Of a DNA stretch of 64,000 nucleotides, positions 18,586 to 28,791 are shown piece by piece. The first letter of the stretch is position 1, and every line of letters starts with the position of its first letter. The position numbers and the translations under genes were made by a program. The stretch is taken from contig NZ_VTOU01000003.1 in NCBI RefSeq assembly GCF_008274695.1, positions 620,001 through 684,000 of the forward strand, written 5' to 3'. Source of the DNA: Sphingomonas montanisoli (lineage in GTDB: Bacteria > Pseudomonadota > Alphaproteobacteria > Sphingomonadales > Sphingomonadaceae). The notes beneath the pieces are model-generated. The model was not told the DNA's origin. It searched no databases and was given only the letters and a program-made list of their open reading frames with translations.

Positions 18586-19055
18586 CCGACAAGCTCACCC
18601 ATATCGACGCCGAGGGCGCGGCGCGCATGGTCGACATTTCGGCCAAGGCGACCACGCAGCGCAGCGCCACCGCCGAAGGCCGCATCCTGATCGCGCCCGT
18701 CGCGCTCGCCGCGATTGCCGAAGGATCGGTCCAGAAGGGCGACGTCCTCGCCGTCGCGCGCATCGCCGGGATCATGGCGGCGAAGAAGACCGCCGAGCTG
18801 ATCCCGCTCTGCCACCCGCTCCCGATCGCGGGCGTCACGCTCGACCTTGCAATCGAGGCCGACGGCATCCGCGCCACCGCAACCGTCGTCACCGCCTACA
18901 CCACGGGCATCGAGATGGAGGCGATGACCGCCGTCTCGGTCGCGTTGCTCACAATCTACGACATGGCCAAGGCGATGGACAAAGGCATGCGGATCGAAGG
19001 GGTCCGCCTGCTCGCCAAGACCGGCGGCAAATCGGGCGACTGGCGCGCGGGATGA
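18582..19055 (+). CDS. moaC: Cyclic pyranopterin monophosphate synthase MoaC
   Basis: 157 residues, normal length. Conserved regions are [31 protein letters not shown] and [20 protein letters not shown]. It catalyses the second step of molybdenum cofactor synthesis together with MoaA. It overlaps both trpC (ATGA) and moeA (ATGA), so trpC-moaC-moeA behave as one translationally coupled unit. Confidence 0.97.
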   Translation: MTDKLTHIDAEGAARMVDISAKATTQRSATAEGRILIAPVALAAIAEGSVQKGDVLAVARIAGIMAAKKTAELIPLCHPLPIAGVTLDLAIEADGIRATATVVTAYTTGIEMEAMTAVSVALLTIYDMAKAMDKGMRIEGVRLLAKTGGKSGDWRAG

Positions 19056-20242
19056 CGGGGTTGCTGCCTGTTGCCGAAGCACAGGCGCGGATGCTCGCGC
19101 TCGCCGCCGTGTGTACGGTCGAGAGTGTTTCGCTGATCGACGCGGTGGGCCGTTACGCCGCCGAGGACGTTCGCGCCCGACGCACCCAGCCCGCACTGCC
19201 GCTGTCGGCCATGGACGGCTATGCGATCCGCTTCGCCGAGCGTCCCGGCCCGTGGACCGTGATCGGCGAGAGCGCGGCGGGCGGCGGGCTCGATCGCGCG
19301 CTGGGGACCGGCGAAGCGGCGCGCATCTTCACCGGCGCGCCCGTTCCGCAAGGTGCCGATGCAATCCTGATCCAGGAAGAGGCGAGCCGCGATGGCGACC
19401 GCCTGACCATGAGCGGAGAAGGCCCCAAGGCGATCGCCGAATTCATCCGCCCCGTCGGCGGCGACTTTGCCGAGGGCGAGACTCTGATCGCCGCCGGAGC
19501 ATTGTTCAACCCGGCCGCGATCGCGCTGGCAGCATCGGGCGGCCACGCGACCCTTCCCGTCCGCCGTCGCCCGCGCGTCGCGATCCTGTCGACCGGGGAC
19601 GAGCTGGTCCCGCCCGGCGAGCCGACGCCCGGATCCCTGCTCCCCGCATCGAACGGCCCGATGCTCGCGGGCCTGCTCGCACCGCTCGCCTGCTCCGTCA
19701 CCGATCACGGCATCGTCCGCGACGATCTCGGCGCGATCGGGGCGGCCTTTGCGACGGCTGCGGGGAATTCCGACATCATCGTCACGACCGGCGGCGCGTC
19801 GGTCGGCGATCACGACCTCGTCCTCCCTGCGCTCCAAGCGGCGGGTGCGACGATCGATTTCTGGAAGGTCGCGATGAAGCCCGGCAAGCCGGTAATGATC
19901 GCGCGACTGGGCGACGCGATCGTCCTCGGACTTCCCGGCAATCCGGTGTCGGCCTTCGTCACCGCGACCTTGTTCCTCAAGCCCCTGATCGCGCACCTGC
20001 TCGGATCGAACAGCCCGCTGCCGCGCTGCGTCACCGGTATCCTCGCCGCCGGGCTGCCCGCGACAGGCGTGCGTGCCGAATATCCGCGCGCGCGCCTGGC
20101 CGATGGCCTCGTCCATCCCCTGATGGGGCAGGACAGCGCCGGCCTCTCCGCGTTGGCGGCCGCCGATCATCTGGTGGTCCGCCCGCCCCATGCGCCACCA
20201 GCCCTTGTGGGCGATGCGGTCGAGTTGCTTTCCCTCGCTTGA
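19052..20242 (+). CDS. moeA: Molybdopterin molybdenumtransferase MoeA
   Basis: 396 residues. Features are [12 protein letters not shown] near residue 50, the MoCF-biosynthesis domain with ILSTGDELV and [13 protein letters not shown], and [11 protein letters not shown]. It inserts molybdate into adenylated molybdopterin. The start at 19052 overlaps moaC and gives the normal family N-terminus. The stop codon overlaps the -35 hexamer of the lexA promoter. Confidence 0.95.
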   Translation: MTGLLPVAEAQARMLALAAVCTVESVSLIDAVGRYAAEDVRARRTQPALPLSAMDGYAIRFAERPGPWTVIGESAAGGGLDRALGTGEAARIFTGAPVPQGADAILIQEEASRDGDRLTMSGEGPKAIAEFIRPVGGDFAEGETLIAAGALFNPAAIALAASGGHATLPVRRRPRVAILSTGDELVPPGEPTPGSLLPASNGPMLAGLLAPLACSVTDHGIVRDDLGAIGAAFATAAGNSDIIVTTGGASVGDHDLVLPALQAAGATIDFWKVAMKPGKPVMIARLGDAIVLGLPGNPVSAFVTATLFLKPLIAHLLGSNSPLPRCVTGILAAGLPATGVRAEYPRARLADGLVHPLMGQDSAGLSALAAADHLVVRPPHAPPALVGDAVELLSLA

Positions 20243-20267
20243 CACGCCCGTAACGGTTGCCTAAATG
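20239..20267 (+). promoter_or_regulatory. lexA promoter (-35/-10)
   Basis: TTGACA (20239-20244) and TAAATG (20262-20267) are separated by 17 bases, a near-consensus housekeeping promoter. The -10 element touches the LexA box that starts at 20267, so bound LexA would block initiation. The -35 hexamer overlaps the moeA stop codon. Confidence 0.7.
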
Positions 20268-20281
20268 TTCCGCGTTCGTTC
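20267..20281. promoter_or_regulatory. LexA (SOS) box upstream of lexA
   Basis: GTTC-CGCGTTC-GTTC, a perfect alphaproteobacterial LexA repeat, lies 37 bases upstream of the lexA start and directly after the -10 element. This is the expected autoregulatory site. Confidence 0.88.
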
Positions 20282-20318
20282 TGGCGACGTGCCGGAACCG
20301 TCATGTGAGGGGCCGGCG

Positions 20319-20987
20319 ATGCTCACCGCCAAGCAACATGAACTGCTCGTCTTCATCCACGACCGACTGGCCGAGACCGGGGTTTCACCCTCGTTCGAGG
20401 AGATGAAGGACGCGCTCGATCTCAAGTCGAAGTCGGGCGTCCATCGGCTGATCTCGGCGCTGGAGGAACGCAACTTCATCCGCCGCCTGCCCAACCGCGC
20501 CCGCGCGCTGGAGGTGGTGCGGATGCCAGAGACGGCGACGCCGAAGCCATCCAAGACGCCCAAGCCCGCGAACACCAACGTGCCCGCGCCCGTCGCCGCG
20601 AACGAGAACGTCCTCGAAATCCCGCTGCACGGCCGCATCGCCGCCGGTGTGCCGATCGAGGCGCTGGAAGGACAGAGCAGCCTGTCGGTGCCCGCCGCTT
20701 TGCTCGGCCCCGGCGAACATTATGCGCTCGAAGTGTCGGGGGATTCGATGGTCGAGGCCGGCATTCTCGACGGCGACTACGCGCTGATCCGCAGCGCGCA
20801 GACCGCGCGTGACGGCGATATCGTCGTCGCTTTGATCGCCGGCGCCGAAGCGACCCTCAAATATTTCCGCCGCGAAGGCACGATGATCCGGCTCGATCCG
20901 GCCAATCGCGCCTACGACCCGCAGCGTTATGCCCCCGATCAGGTGCAGGTGCAGGGCAAGCTCGCCGGCCTGCTGCGGCGCTACTGA
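20319..20987 (+). CDS. lexA: SOS repressor LexA
   Basis: 222 residues. An N-terminal winged helix ([19 protein letters not shown] through [17 protein letters not shown]) is followed by a Pro/Lys-rich hinge (about 88-110). The S24 peptidase domain shows the Ala-Gly autocleavage site in GRIAAGVP, nucleophile serine in [11 protein letters not shown] and catalytic lysine in EATLKYFR. It represses SOS genes and self-cleaves with RecA filaments. It carries its own LexA box; ruvCA in this window is a likely regulon member. Start chosen at 20319, where family homology begins. Confidence 0.97.
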   Translation: MLTAKQHELLVFIHDRLAETGVSPSFEEMKDALDLKSKSGVHRLISALEERNFIRRLPNRARALEVVRMPETATPKPSKTPKPANTNVPAPVAANENVLEIPLHGRIAAGVPIEALEGQSSLSVPAALLGPGEHYALEVSGDSMVEAGILDGDYALIRSAQTARDGDIVVALIAGAEATLKYFRREGTMIRLDPANRAYDPQRYAPDQVQVQGKLAGLLRRY

Positions 20988-20989
20988 CG

Positions 20990-21460
20990 ATGATCCGGCG
21001 CGGTCTTTTCCTGGCCGCGCCAATCGCGGCTGTCATCTTCGCGGCGGCCCCGCTGGTCGCCGCCGAGCCTGTCGAACAGATCGCGACCGGCGCCTTCGAC
21101 GTGAAGGCCGCGCCCGAAGGCGCGGCCGACGCGCCGATCGGCACATACAAGCTCGACAAGGTCTATCATGGCGATCTCGACGCGATCGGCACCGGCAAGA
21201 TGCTGACCGTCGACACCGCGACCAAGGCTTCTGCCGCTTATGTCGCGATCGAGCGCGTGACCGGCACCCTTGCCGGCCGCAAGGGCGGCTTCGCGCTCGA
21301 CCATGTCGGCACGATGGCACGCGGCACCCCCACCCTCCACATCGCGATCGTCCCCGACAGCGGCACCGATGCCCTGACCGGCATCACCGGCACCCTCGAC
21401 ATCCGCATTGAGAAAGACGGCAAGCATTTTTATACGCTTCGCTATAAAATACCGGGGTGA
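20990..21460 (+). CDS. Secreted DUF3224-family protein
   Basis: 156 residues. An N-terminal signal peptide (about residues 1-25, RRGLFLAAPIAAVIFAAAPLVAAEP) precedes a DUF3224-like beta-barrel domain with the recognisable segments GGFALDHVGTMARG, IVPDSGTDALTGITGTL and YTLRYKIPG. Function of the family is unknown. It begins two bases after lexA, so it is likely co-transcribed and thus potentially SOS-responsive. It converges on the SDR gene with 16 bases between stops. Confidence 0.75.
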   Translation: MIRRGLFLAAPIAAVIFAAAPLVAAEPVEQIATGAFDVKAAPEGAADAPIGTYKLDKVYHGDLDAIGTGKMLTVDTATKASAAYVAIERVTGTLAGRKGGFALDHVGTMARGTPTLHIAIVPDSGTDALTGITGTLDIRIEKDGKHFYTLRYKIPG

Positions 21461-21476
21461 GAGCTCACGCGGCTGG

Positions 21477-22262
21477 CTAATCGCGAAACGCAAAGCCGCC
21501 ATTGGCTGAAATCACCTGACCTGTGATCCATCCGGCATCGTCCGACAACAAGAAGGCGATGACGCCGGCGATGTCGGTGTAGCGACCGATCCGCTTCAGG
21601 CTCTGTCCTTCCAACATGATCTTGGTCATATCTGGATCAGGCAATTCGCGCCCATCCTCCATTACCAGCCCCGGCGCGACGCCGTTGCAGCGGATTCCGT
21701 CGGCTCCCGCCAAGCGGGCAACGTGCCGGATCAGCCCGTGAAGTCCGGCCTTCGAAGCCGCATAGGCGGGAAGCGAGGGTCGACCGAGATAGGCCGACAT
21801 CGAACTGATCGTGACGATCGATCCGCCACCTGCGGCTTTCAACAACGGCAGAGCCGCCTGCATCAACATCATGTGACCGGTGATGTTCACATGCATCACC
21901 CGGTCCCAGATCGCTGGGTCCGCATCAGGCAGCGCCACGTCGGCGCGCATACTCGCCAGCCCGACCTCGGCTGCCGGGATTACGACCCCGTCCAATCCGC
22001 CAAGCTTGTCCGAACAAGCCTGGATCAGTTCGGCGATCGACACAGACTCGGCGATGTCGAACGCATGCGTCGCAACGTGATTTGTTCGACCTGCCGCCAG
22101 AGCCGCCGCTATGGCGAGTTCTGCGGTCTGTGGAAGCTTGTGCTTGCTGATCCCAGCGACGAGCACGTCCGCACCCTCTTCGGCCAGACGGATCGATAAT
22201 TCGCGACCGATTCCGCTGCCCGCACCCGCAACGAGAATCCGCTTTCCGACCAATCCCCTCAT
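21477..22262 (-). CDS. Short-chain dehydrogenase/reductase (SDR) family oxidoreductase
   Basis: 261 residues, classical SDR. The cofactor motif is G13-A-G-S-G17-I-G19, the active-site region is ISSMSAYLGRP with YAASKAG, and the C-terminus is WITGQVISANGGFAF. The usual NNAG motif reads PAAE. The start at 22262 is chosen for the AGAGGA ribosome site upstream. The substrate cannot be assigned. By eye the coding region uses fewer GC-ending codons than its neighbours, hinting at later acquisition. It lies between lexA/DUF3224 and comEC. Confidence 0.88.
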   Translation of the reverse strand: MRGLVGKRILVAGAGSGIGRELSIRLAEEGADVLVAGISKHKLPQTAELAIAAALAAGRTNHVATHAFDIAESVSIAELIQACSDKLGGLDGVVIPAAEVGLASMRADVALPDADPAIWDRVMHVNITGHMMLMQAALPLLKAAGGGSIVTISSMSAYLGRPSLPAYAASKAGLHGLIRHVARLAGADGIRCNGVAPGLVMEDGRELPDPDMTKIMLEGQSLKRIGRYTDIAGVIAFLLSDDAGWITGQVISANGGFAFRD

Positions 22263-22341
22263 CGTTTTGTCCTCTTCTGGCTTTACCCAGATCCTATGCC
22301 GCGAGGTTATGCGGGGATATGGCGCAAGATCGCGGAACAGG

Positions 22342-24474
22342 TCAGCGCGATCCGGCAGCGAAACTCCCCCACGGATGCAGCCCCACCTGCTCCGCCACGC
22401 TCTCCACCTCGCCTGACCCAATCCGGATCGCCAACCCGCCGGTGCTCCGCAGGAACGGCGCATCGGCCTTGAGCCAGCGGGGATGGCAGGTGCGGGGAAG
22501 GCGGCGGTCGCTCACCACGATGTCGGCGGCGGCGCAGGCGCGCGTCATGGCGCGGATGTCCACGAAGTCGCGGCTGCGGGTGGCGAGCAGGCGGATCGTG
22601 CGGCCGCCGCCGCTCACGTCCACCGCGCACAGATCGGCGCTGCAGCGCGCGAAGGGCATCAACTCCAAAGCGGGCGCTTCGCCTTCGACGCCTGATGCTT
22701 CGCCCAGCACGTCGCGGACATAGTCGCCCGCCCGATCGCGCAGGATCGCGATGCCGTCCCGCCCGTCGCGCACGGCGACATGGCGGCCGTCGCCCGTGAC
22801 AAGGATGTCGGGCGGTGGGGTCAGCAGCGACCAGATCGCGCCCATCGCAAGCGGCACCACGCCCCAACGCCGCAGCCGCGTCCGCCACAGCACGATCCAC
22901 AGCCCGCCCGTCGCCATCAACGCAAAGGCGCCGCGCGGCATCGAAGGGAGGTTCGCGACCGATCCCGGCGCGTCGGCCACGACATGCGCGATCCACAGCA
23001 GCAGGCCCAGCGCCTTGCCGACCAGCCACCAGATCGGCGCGCCCAGCCCGACGAGATCGAGCGCCAGCGCAATCGCCTCCGCCGGCATCACGACGAAAGT
23101 GGTGAGCGGGATCGCGACGATGTTCGCCGCCGCGCCGTACAGCCCCGCCTTGTGGAAATGAAACAGGGCGATCGGCGACAAGGCGGCCTCGATCACCACG
23201 CCGCTCGCCAACAGCATGAGGAGAATGCGCGCGCCGCCCAGCACGATCCCCTCGTCGCGCCGCGCGGCGAAGGCGGCGACCTTGGGATGTTCGTGGAAGG
23301 CGACCAGAGCGGCGATGGCGGCAAAGCTCAGCTGGAAGCTCGGCCCCGCCAGCGCCTCGGGCCAGAAGACCAGCACGATCAAAGCGCCCGCCGCGACCAG
23401 CCGCAGGGTGATCGCCTCCCGCCCCAGCGCGATCCCGCCCAGTACCAGCAAGGCGGCGATGCACGATCGCACGGTCGGCACCTCCGATCCCGTCAGCAAT
23501 GTATAGCCGATCCCCGCCAGCGCCCCTGCCCCGGCCGCGATCAACGGCAGCGGCGCATGGAGCGCAAGGCGCCGAGATAAGGCGAGAAGCCGGATCGTAA
23601 GCAGCATCACCGCCCCCACCACCGCCGTGACATGCAGCCCCGACACCGACAACAGGTGTGCAAGGCCAGCTCGCCGCAGCGCCTCATTATCATCCTCGGG
23701 AATGCCGCCCTGATCGCCGGTGACGAAGGACGCCGCGATCCCGCCCTCCCCCGCGTCCTTGATGCTCGCCTCGATATGTGCGGTCAGGCGGGTGCGGATG
23801 TCGGCGAGCGAGGAGCCGCCGTCGGGCGCGACGATCACCGGCGGATCGAGCGCCCTGCCGGTCGCGCCGATCCGTTCGAACCAGGCGACCCGCGCGAAAT
23901 CATAGCCGCCCGGCACCATCGGCGGCGCGGGCGGGAGCAGGCGCGCGCGCACAGCGACCCGCGATCCGGCCGGCGGCGGCGCGGGCAGATCCTCCGCATC
24001 GACATTGATCCGTACCCGAGGCGGCAGGCCGTTTCCCGTATCGGGCGCTATCAGCAGACGGATCGTGGCGGTCGCCGGGCGCGGCTCGGCCGCCTCGACG
24101 ATGCCGGTCAGTGCGACCACTTTCGGCCGGTCGATCCGGGGTGCTGCGACCCAATCGGCCTTTGTCCAGATCGCGACGAGGCCCAGCAGCATCGCCAGCG
24201 CGAAGATCGTCACCGCGCGGCCCAGCCGGCTCGTCCCGCCGAAAAGCAGTGCTGCCAGCCCAACGCCCGCCGCCGCGATACCCAGCCCGATCCAACCGGT
24301 CGGTCCCGGCAGCGCGAACCAACCCGCAATCCCCGCGCCGAATCCCACCGGCACCCACAGGGCCAGCTGATCGCGCTCCGCCTCCAGCACGCGCTCGATC
24401 GCGGCCAGCATCTGCCAGCCATCGGTTTGTCGCGGCGGGAGGGCTATGCTAGGGGCGGCGTCCGTCTCGGCCAT
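22342..24474 (-). CDS. comEC: ComEC/Rec2-family DNA-uptake channel protein
   Basis: 710 residues from the ATG at 24474 (a 12-residue longer start exists at 24510). An N-terminal DUF4131-like region with several helices (about 40-110) leads into an OB-like soluble part (about 115-200) and the Competence domain (about 215-500) with [16 protein letters not shown], a hallmark motif. The C-terminal part (about 520-710) lacks the HxHxDH metallo-beta-lactamase signature found in full-length ComEC. ComEC moves single-stranded DNA across the inner membrane. The N-terminus lies only 26 bases from the divergent gltX start, so promoters must overlap. Confidence 0.9.
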   Translation of the reverse strand: MAETDAAPSIALPPRQTDGWQMLAAIERVLEAERDQLALWVPVGFGAGIAGWFALPGPTGWIGLGIAAAGVGLAALLFGGTSRLGRAVTIFALAMLLGLVAIWTKADWVAAPRIDRPKVVALTGIVEAAEPRPATATIRLLIAPDTGNGLPPRVRINVDAEDLPAPPPAGSRVAVRARLLPPAPPMVPGGYDFARVAWFERIGATGRALDPPVIVAPDGGSSLADIRTRLTAHIEASIKDAGEGGIAASFVTGDQGGIPEDDNEALRRAGLAHLLSVSGLHVTAVVGAVMLLTIRLLALSRRLALHAPLPLIAAGAGALAGIGYTLLTGSEVPTVRSCIAALLVLGGIALGREAITLRLVAAGALIVLVFWPEALAGPSFQLSFAAIAALVAFHEHPKVAAFAARRDEGIVLGGARILLMLLASGVVIEAALSPIALFHFHKAGLYGAAANIVAIPLTTFVVMPAEAIALALDLVGLGAPIWWLVGKALGLLLWIAHVVADAPGSVANLPSMPRGAFALMATGGLWIVLWRTRLRRWGVVPLAMGAIWSLLTPPPDILVTGDGRHVAVRDGRDGIAILRDRAGDYVRDVLGEASGVEGEAPALELMPFARCSADLCAVDVSGGGRTIRLLATRSRDFVDIRAMTRACAAADIVVSDRRLPRTCHPRWLKADAPFLRSTGGLAIRIGSGEVESVAEQVGLHPWGSFAAGSR

Positions 24475-24500
24475 CGCGCCATTTCTTGGAGAATCAGCGC

Positions 24501-25922
24501 GTGGGCGCAAGCACCGAAACCCGTCCTGTCGTTACCCGTTTCGCGCCTTCGCCTACCGGATTCCTTCATATCGGTGGTGCGCGCACCGCCTTGTTCAACT
24601 GGCTCTACGCGCGCCACATGGGCGGCAAGTTCCTGCTGCGCATCGAGGATACCGATCGCGCGCGTTCCACCCAGCCCGCGATCGAAGCGATCCTGGACGG
24701 GATGCGCTGGCTGGGTCTCGACTGGGACGGCGACACCGTGTTCCAGTTCGCCCGCGCCGATCGCCATGCCGAAGTTGCGAACGAACTGCTCGCCAAGGGC
24801 CATGCCTATCGCTGCTATGCGACGACCGAGGAGCTGGCCGAACTGCGCGAGCAGCAGCGCGCCGCCAAGCAGCCGCTGCGCTATGACGGGCGCTGGCGCG
24901 ATCGCGATCCGTCCGAAGCGCCTGCGGGCGCGCCGTTCGTCATCCGACTGAAGGCGCCGCGCGAAGGCGAGGTCACGATCGAGGACCGGGTGCAGGGCGC
25001 GGTGACCGTCCGCAACAGCGAACTCGACGACATGATCCTGCTCCGTTCGGACGGGACGCCGACCTATATGCTCGCGGTCGTCGTCGACGATCACGACATG
25101 GGCGTGACCCACGTCATTCGCGGCGACGATCATCTCAACAATGCCTTCCGCCAGCTCGCGCTCATCCGCGCGATGGAGTGGCCCGAGCCGATCTACGCGC
25201 ATGTCCCGCTGATCCACGGTGCGGACGGAGCGAAGCTTTCGAAGCGGCACGGCGCGCTGGGCGTCGATGCCTATCGCGACGAGATGGGGCTGCTGCCCGA
25301 AGCGGTGAACAACTATCTCCTGCGCCTGGGCTGGGGGCATGGCGATGCCGAGATCATCGATCGCGATCAGGCGGTCGAATGGTTCGATCTGGGCGGCATC
25401 GGCCGATCCCCCGCCCGCTTCGACATGAAGAAGCTCGAGAACCTGAACGGCCACTACATGCGCGAGGCCGATGATACGCGGCTGGCCGATCTGGCCGCGC
25501 CCGGAGTCGCAAAGGCGATCGACCGCGAACTGACCGCCGACGAGCACGCACTGTTGCTCCGCAGCGTCCCTTTTTTGAAGGTTCGTGCCAAAGATATCAA
25601 CGACTTGGCAGACGGATCACTGTTTCTCTTTCGCGCCCGCCCGCTCGATATGGACGAGAAGGCCAATGCACTGCTAGACGAACCGGGCAAGGCGGTGTTG
25701 GCCCAAGCCCGCGACGCCCTTGCCGCTACGTCGGACTGGTCCGCCCCCGATCTGGAGGCGGCCATTCGCACCGTGGCGGAAAGCGCGGGGATCGGCCTCG
25801 GCAAGGTCGCGCAGCCATTGCGCGCGGCCCTTACCGGACGCACCACATCCCCGGGCATATTCGACGTTCTGGCCCTGCTCGGCCGCGAGGAGAGCCTGGC
25901 CAGGATGGACGACCATATTTGA
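24501..25922 (+). CDS. gltX: Glutamate--tRNA ligase
   Basis: 473 residues, class I aminoacyl-tRNA synthetase. The HIGH-type motif is [14 protein letters not shown] and the KMSKS-type motif is [12 protein letters not shown]. The GTG at 24501 is used as the start because TTGGAGAA lies upstream at normal spacing and the conserved N-terminus begins right after; the frame also opens at a TTG (24486). Alphaproteobacteria often have a second GltX; whether this copy is the canonical or the tRNA-Gln misacylating type cannot be judged here. Confidence 0.95.
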   Translation: MGASTETRPVVTRFAPSPTGFLHIGGARTALFNWLYARHMGGKFLLRIEDTDRARSTQPAIEAILDGMRWLGLDWDGDTVFQFARADRHAEVANELLAKGHAYRCYATTEELAELREQQRAAKQPLRYDGRWRDRDPSEAPAGAPFVIRLKAPREGEVTIEDRVQGAVTVRNSELDDMILLRSDGTPTYMLAVVVDDHDMGVTHVIRGDDHLNNAFRQLALIRAMEWPEPIYAHVPLIHGADGAKLSKRHGALGVDAYRDEMGLLPEAVNNYLLRLGWGHGDAEIIDRDQAVEWFDLGGIGRSPARFDMKKLENLNGHYMREADDTRLADLAAPGVAKAIDRELTADEHALLLRSVPFLKVRAKDINDLADGSLFLFRARPLDMDEKANALLDEPGKAVLAQARDALAATSDWSAPDLEAAIRTVAESAGIGLGKVAQPLRAALTGRTTSPGIFDVLALLGREESLARMDDHI

Positions 25923-25970
25923 TCGCGCAGGCGGGGGGCCAGCCCGCCGGCCAGGAACAGGAGAATTGAT

Positions 25971-27254
25971 ATGGGGGACAACGCGAAGCTCGATCTGGGC
26001 GGAAAGCCGTCCGAATACCCCGTAGTCTCGGGCACGATCGGCCCGGATGTCATCGACATCCGCAAGCTTTATGCCGCGACCGGGGCGTTCACCTTCGATC
26101 CCGGCTTCACCTCGACGGCGGCCTGCGAAAGCGCGATCACCTATATCGACGGTGACGAAGGCGTTCTGCTGCACCGCGGTTATCCGATCGATCAGCTCGC
26201 CGAACAGTCGAGCTTCATGGAGGTCAGCTACCTGCTGCTGAACGGCGAACTGCCGTCGAAGGCCGAGCTCGACAAATTCTCCAACACGATCACGCGCCAC
26301 ACGATGGTGCACGAGCAGCTCGCCCAGTTCTTCCGTGGTTTCCGCCGCGACGCCCACCCGATGGCGATCATGTGCGGCGTCGTCGGCGCGCTTTCGGCCT
26401 TCTACCACGACAGCACCGACATCAACGACCCGCAGCAGCGCCTGATCGCGTCGCACCGCCTGATCGCCAAGATCCCGACGATCGCGGCGATGGCGTATCA
26501 ATATTCGGTCGGCCGTCCGTTCGTCTTCCCGAAGAACGACCTGAGCTATACCGGCAACTTCCTGCGCATGACCTTCGCCAACCCGGCCGAGGAATATGAG
26601 GTCGATCCCATCGTCGAAGACGCGATGGACAAGATCTTCATCCTGCACGCCGATCACGAGCAGAATGCGTCGACCTCGACCGTCCGGCTCGCTGGTTCGT
26701 CGGGCGCGAACCCGTTCGCATGCATCGCGGCCGGCATCGCCTGCCTGTGGGGCCCGGCGCATGGTGGCGCGAACGAAGCCGCGCTCAACATGCTGCGCGA
26801 AATCGGCACCCCGGATCGCATCCCCGAGTTCATCGCGCGTGCGAAGAACAAGGACGATCCGTTCCGCCTGATGGGCTTCGGCCACCGCGTCTATAAGAAC
26901 TTCGATCCGCGCGCGAAGGTGCTGTCGAAGGCGGCGACCGACGTCCTCAACAAGCTCGGCAAGAACGATCCGGTGCTGGATACGGCCCGCGAGCTCGAGC
27001 AGATCGCGCTCAAGGATCCGTATTTCGTCGACAAGAAGCTCTACCCGAACGTCGATTTCTATTCGGGCGTGATCCTGTCGGCGATCGGCTTCCCGACCAA
27101 CATGTTCACCGTGCTGTTCGCGCTCGCCCGCACCGTCGGCTGGGTCGCGCAGTGGAACGAGATGATCTCGGATCCGCAGCAGAAGATCGGTCGTCCGCGC
27201 CAGCTTTACACGGGCGCCACCAAGCGCGACTATGTTCCGGTCGACAAGCGCTAA
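25971..27254 (+). CDS. gltA: Citrate synthase (type II)
   Basis: 427 residues, hexameric Gram-negative type. Key segments are [45 protein letters not shown] and [15 protein letters not shown], covering the catalytic His and the substrate-binding arginines. It condenses acetyl-CoA and oxaloacetate. An AGGAGA ribosome site precedes the ATG. Although 48 bases after gltX, it is probably also expressed separately because of its flux. A strong intrinsic terminator follows at 27283-27310. Confidence 0.97.
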   Translation: MGDNAKLDLGGKPSEYPVVSGTIGPDVIDIRKLYAATGAFTFDPGFTSTAACESAITYIDGDEGVLLHRGYPIDQLAEQSSFMEVSYLLLNGELPSKAELDKFSNTITRHTMVHEQLAQFFRGFRRDAHPMAIMCGVVGALSAFYHDSTDINDPQQRLIASHRLIAKIPTIAAMAYQYSVGRPFVFPKNDLSYTGNFLRMTFANPAEEYEVDPIVEDAMDKIFILHADHEQNASTSTVRLAGSSGANPFACIAAGIACLWGPAHGGANEAALNMLREIGTPDRIPEFIARAKNKDDPFRLMGFGHRVYKNFDPRAKVLSKAATDVLNKLGKNDPVLDTARELEQIALKDPYFVDKKLYPNVDFYSGVILSAIGFPTNMFTVLFALARTVGWVAQWNEMISDPQQKIGRPRQLYTGATKRDYVPVDKR

Positions 27255-27282
27255 GGCGCTGCCCATCGCGAGCTAAGGGAAG

Positions 27283-27310
27283 GCCGGGGGAAACCCCGGC
27301 TTTTTCTTTT
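27283..27310 (+). terminator. Rho-independent terminator of gltA
   Basis: GCCGGGG (27283-27289), a GAAA loop and CCCCGGC (27294-27300) form a perfect 7-bp stem with a GNRA tetraloop, followed directly by TTTTTCTTTT. It lies 29 bases after the gltA stop. Confidence 0.92.
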
Positions 27311-27316
27311 GCCGCT

Positions 27317-27444
27317 CATCCTCCCCCGCCAGGGGGAGGTGGCGCCGAAGGCGACGGAGGGGGAGGTCAGCGACCAACTCGAATGAGCCGCCGTCCTCCC
27401 CCTCCGTCAGCTAATGCTGACACCTCCCCCGCCAGGGGGAGGAT
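27317..27444. repeat. Inverted-repeat element, gltA-kinase gap
   Basis: A CTCCCCCGCCAGGGGGAGG palindrome occurs at both ends (around 27320-27339 and 27424-27442) in inverted context, with CGCCGAAGGCG and GTCAGCTAATGCTGAC stems between. It is the same repeat type as the one inside the E2 gene at 7065-7198. It sits between two convergent genes, after the gltA terminator. Confidence 0.82.
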
Positions 27445-27452
27445 AAAAGAAG

Positions 27453-28781
27453 TCAGGCGGCCGGCAGCGTCAGCAGGAAACGGGCCCCTTCACCGGGAGC
27501 GCTGTCGACGCCCAGGTCGCCGCCCATCGCGCGGGCGAGGCGGCGGGCGATGTAGAGGCCAAGGCCCGTGCCCGAACCATCGGCCAGGTCGAGCCGTTCG
27601 AAGCGTTCGAACATGCGCTCGTGGTTTTCAGGCGCGATGCCTTCGCCCATGTCGGCGACCAGAGCCACCGCTAGGTCGCCCTCGCGCGCGGCGCGCAGCC
27701 AGATCGTGCCGCCGGCGGGCGAATGGCGGATCGCATTGCTGATCAGGTTGATCAGGATCTGGAGGACGCGCCGATAGTCGGCCGATCCGGTCACGACACC
27801 CGGTTCGGGCATGTCGATCCGCACCTGCTGGTCGGCCGCGCGCACGGCGAGGAGAGCGCCGGCGCGGCGCAGAATATCGGTCAGGTCGACCGGCTCCTTT
27901 GCCGGATGGAAATCGGGATCCTCGATCGCCTGCAGATCGACGAGATCGTCGACCAAAGCGAGCAAGTGTCGCCCCGCGCCGGCAATGTCCGACGCATAAT
28001 CGGCATAGTCGCGACGCAATGGCCCGTCCTCACGCGCGCTGAGACTGTCGGCATTGGCGATGATCCGCGCGAGCGGCTCACGCAGCGCATTGCTCAGCCG
28101 TTCGCCAAACGCATTGATCGCGGCCGGGGCGGGATCGTCGGAATTTCCGGACGTCGCGCGGCGATGGACGAGCAGGCGATAGCCCGCCAGCCGGCCGACG
28201 CCGTCGATCAGGGGGAGGCCGTCGATCCGCACTGGTTCGCCACCGTCGATCCGCAGCATCGCGCCGCCATCCTCGAAACGGGCGGCGGTACGCGCGGCGA
28301 TTTCGACAAGTGTCTCACCCCGCGCACCCCGGCTGAGGTCGAACAATGCATCGAGCGGACGGCCGATTGCATCGGCGACGACGCCGGTCAGGTGGACGAT
28401 GCGCAGGGTGGCGTCGGTCTCACAGATCCAGTCCGCGCGGGTGCGGGCGAAATCGCGCGCGCGGCCCGCGTCGTTCAGCGTGAGCGGGCTCTGCTCGTTC
28501 CAGCCGCTGATCGCGACATCGCAGCCATCGCCCGTCGGCTTGACGCGGACGAGCAGGTTGACGTCACGGTCGCCCAGCGCCGCCGTCATCGCGCGGGTGA
28601 TCGGGATCTGAAGCCGGAACGCCAGCCGCACGATCGCGGCAAGGGGGGGCACAGCGAGCGGCTGGCCCAGCGTGCCGCCCGCACGCTCCTGCATCCGCAA
28701 CAGCTGGGGATCGGCCTCGACCAGCCGACCGTCGCGATCGATGCGACCGATGGTCGCCTTGACCTCTCCGAGGACGCTCAC
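27453..28781 (-). CDS. PAS/histidine-kinase-like protein lacking the phospho-acceptor histidine
   Basis: 442 residues, no membrane helix or signal seen. Residues about 112-208 resemble a PAS domain (ADWICETDATLRIV). The HisKA-like helix reads ERLSNALREPLARIIANAD, where the invariant histidine of the H box (S-H-E-L-R-T-P-L) is N231. The HATPase domain looks intact: N box N345-H353 (NLISNAIRHS), G1 D377-G381 (DMGEG) and G2 G404-L409 (GTGLGL). It may therefore bind ATP but not autophosphorylate on the usual residue, like the DivL-type kinases with a replaced histidine. It is the last gene of a minus-strand run with DUF2336, a membrane protein and an Hpt gene. Confidence 0.85.
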   Translation of the reverse strand: MSVLGEVKATIGRIDRDGRLVEADPQLLRMQERAGGTLGQPLAVPPLAAIVRLAFRLQIPITRAMTAALGDRDVNLLVRVKPTGDGCDVAISGWNEQSPLTLNDAGRARDFARTRADWICETDATLRIVHLTGVVADAIGRPLDALFDLSRGARGETLVEIAARTAARFEDGGAMLRIDGGEPVRIDGLPLIDGVGRLAGYRLLVHRRATSGNSDDPAPAAINAFGERLSNALREPLARIIANADSLSAREDGPLRRDYADYASDIAGAGRHLLALVDDLVDLQAIEDPDFHPAKEPVDLTDILRRAGALLAVRAADQQVRIDMPEPGVVTGSADYRRVLQILINLISNAIRHSPAGGTIWLRAAREGDLAVALVADMGEGIAPENHERMFERFERLDLADGSGTGLGLYIARRLARAMGGDLGVDSAPGEGARFLLTLPAA

Positions 28782-28791
28782 GATTCTGGGC

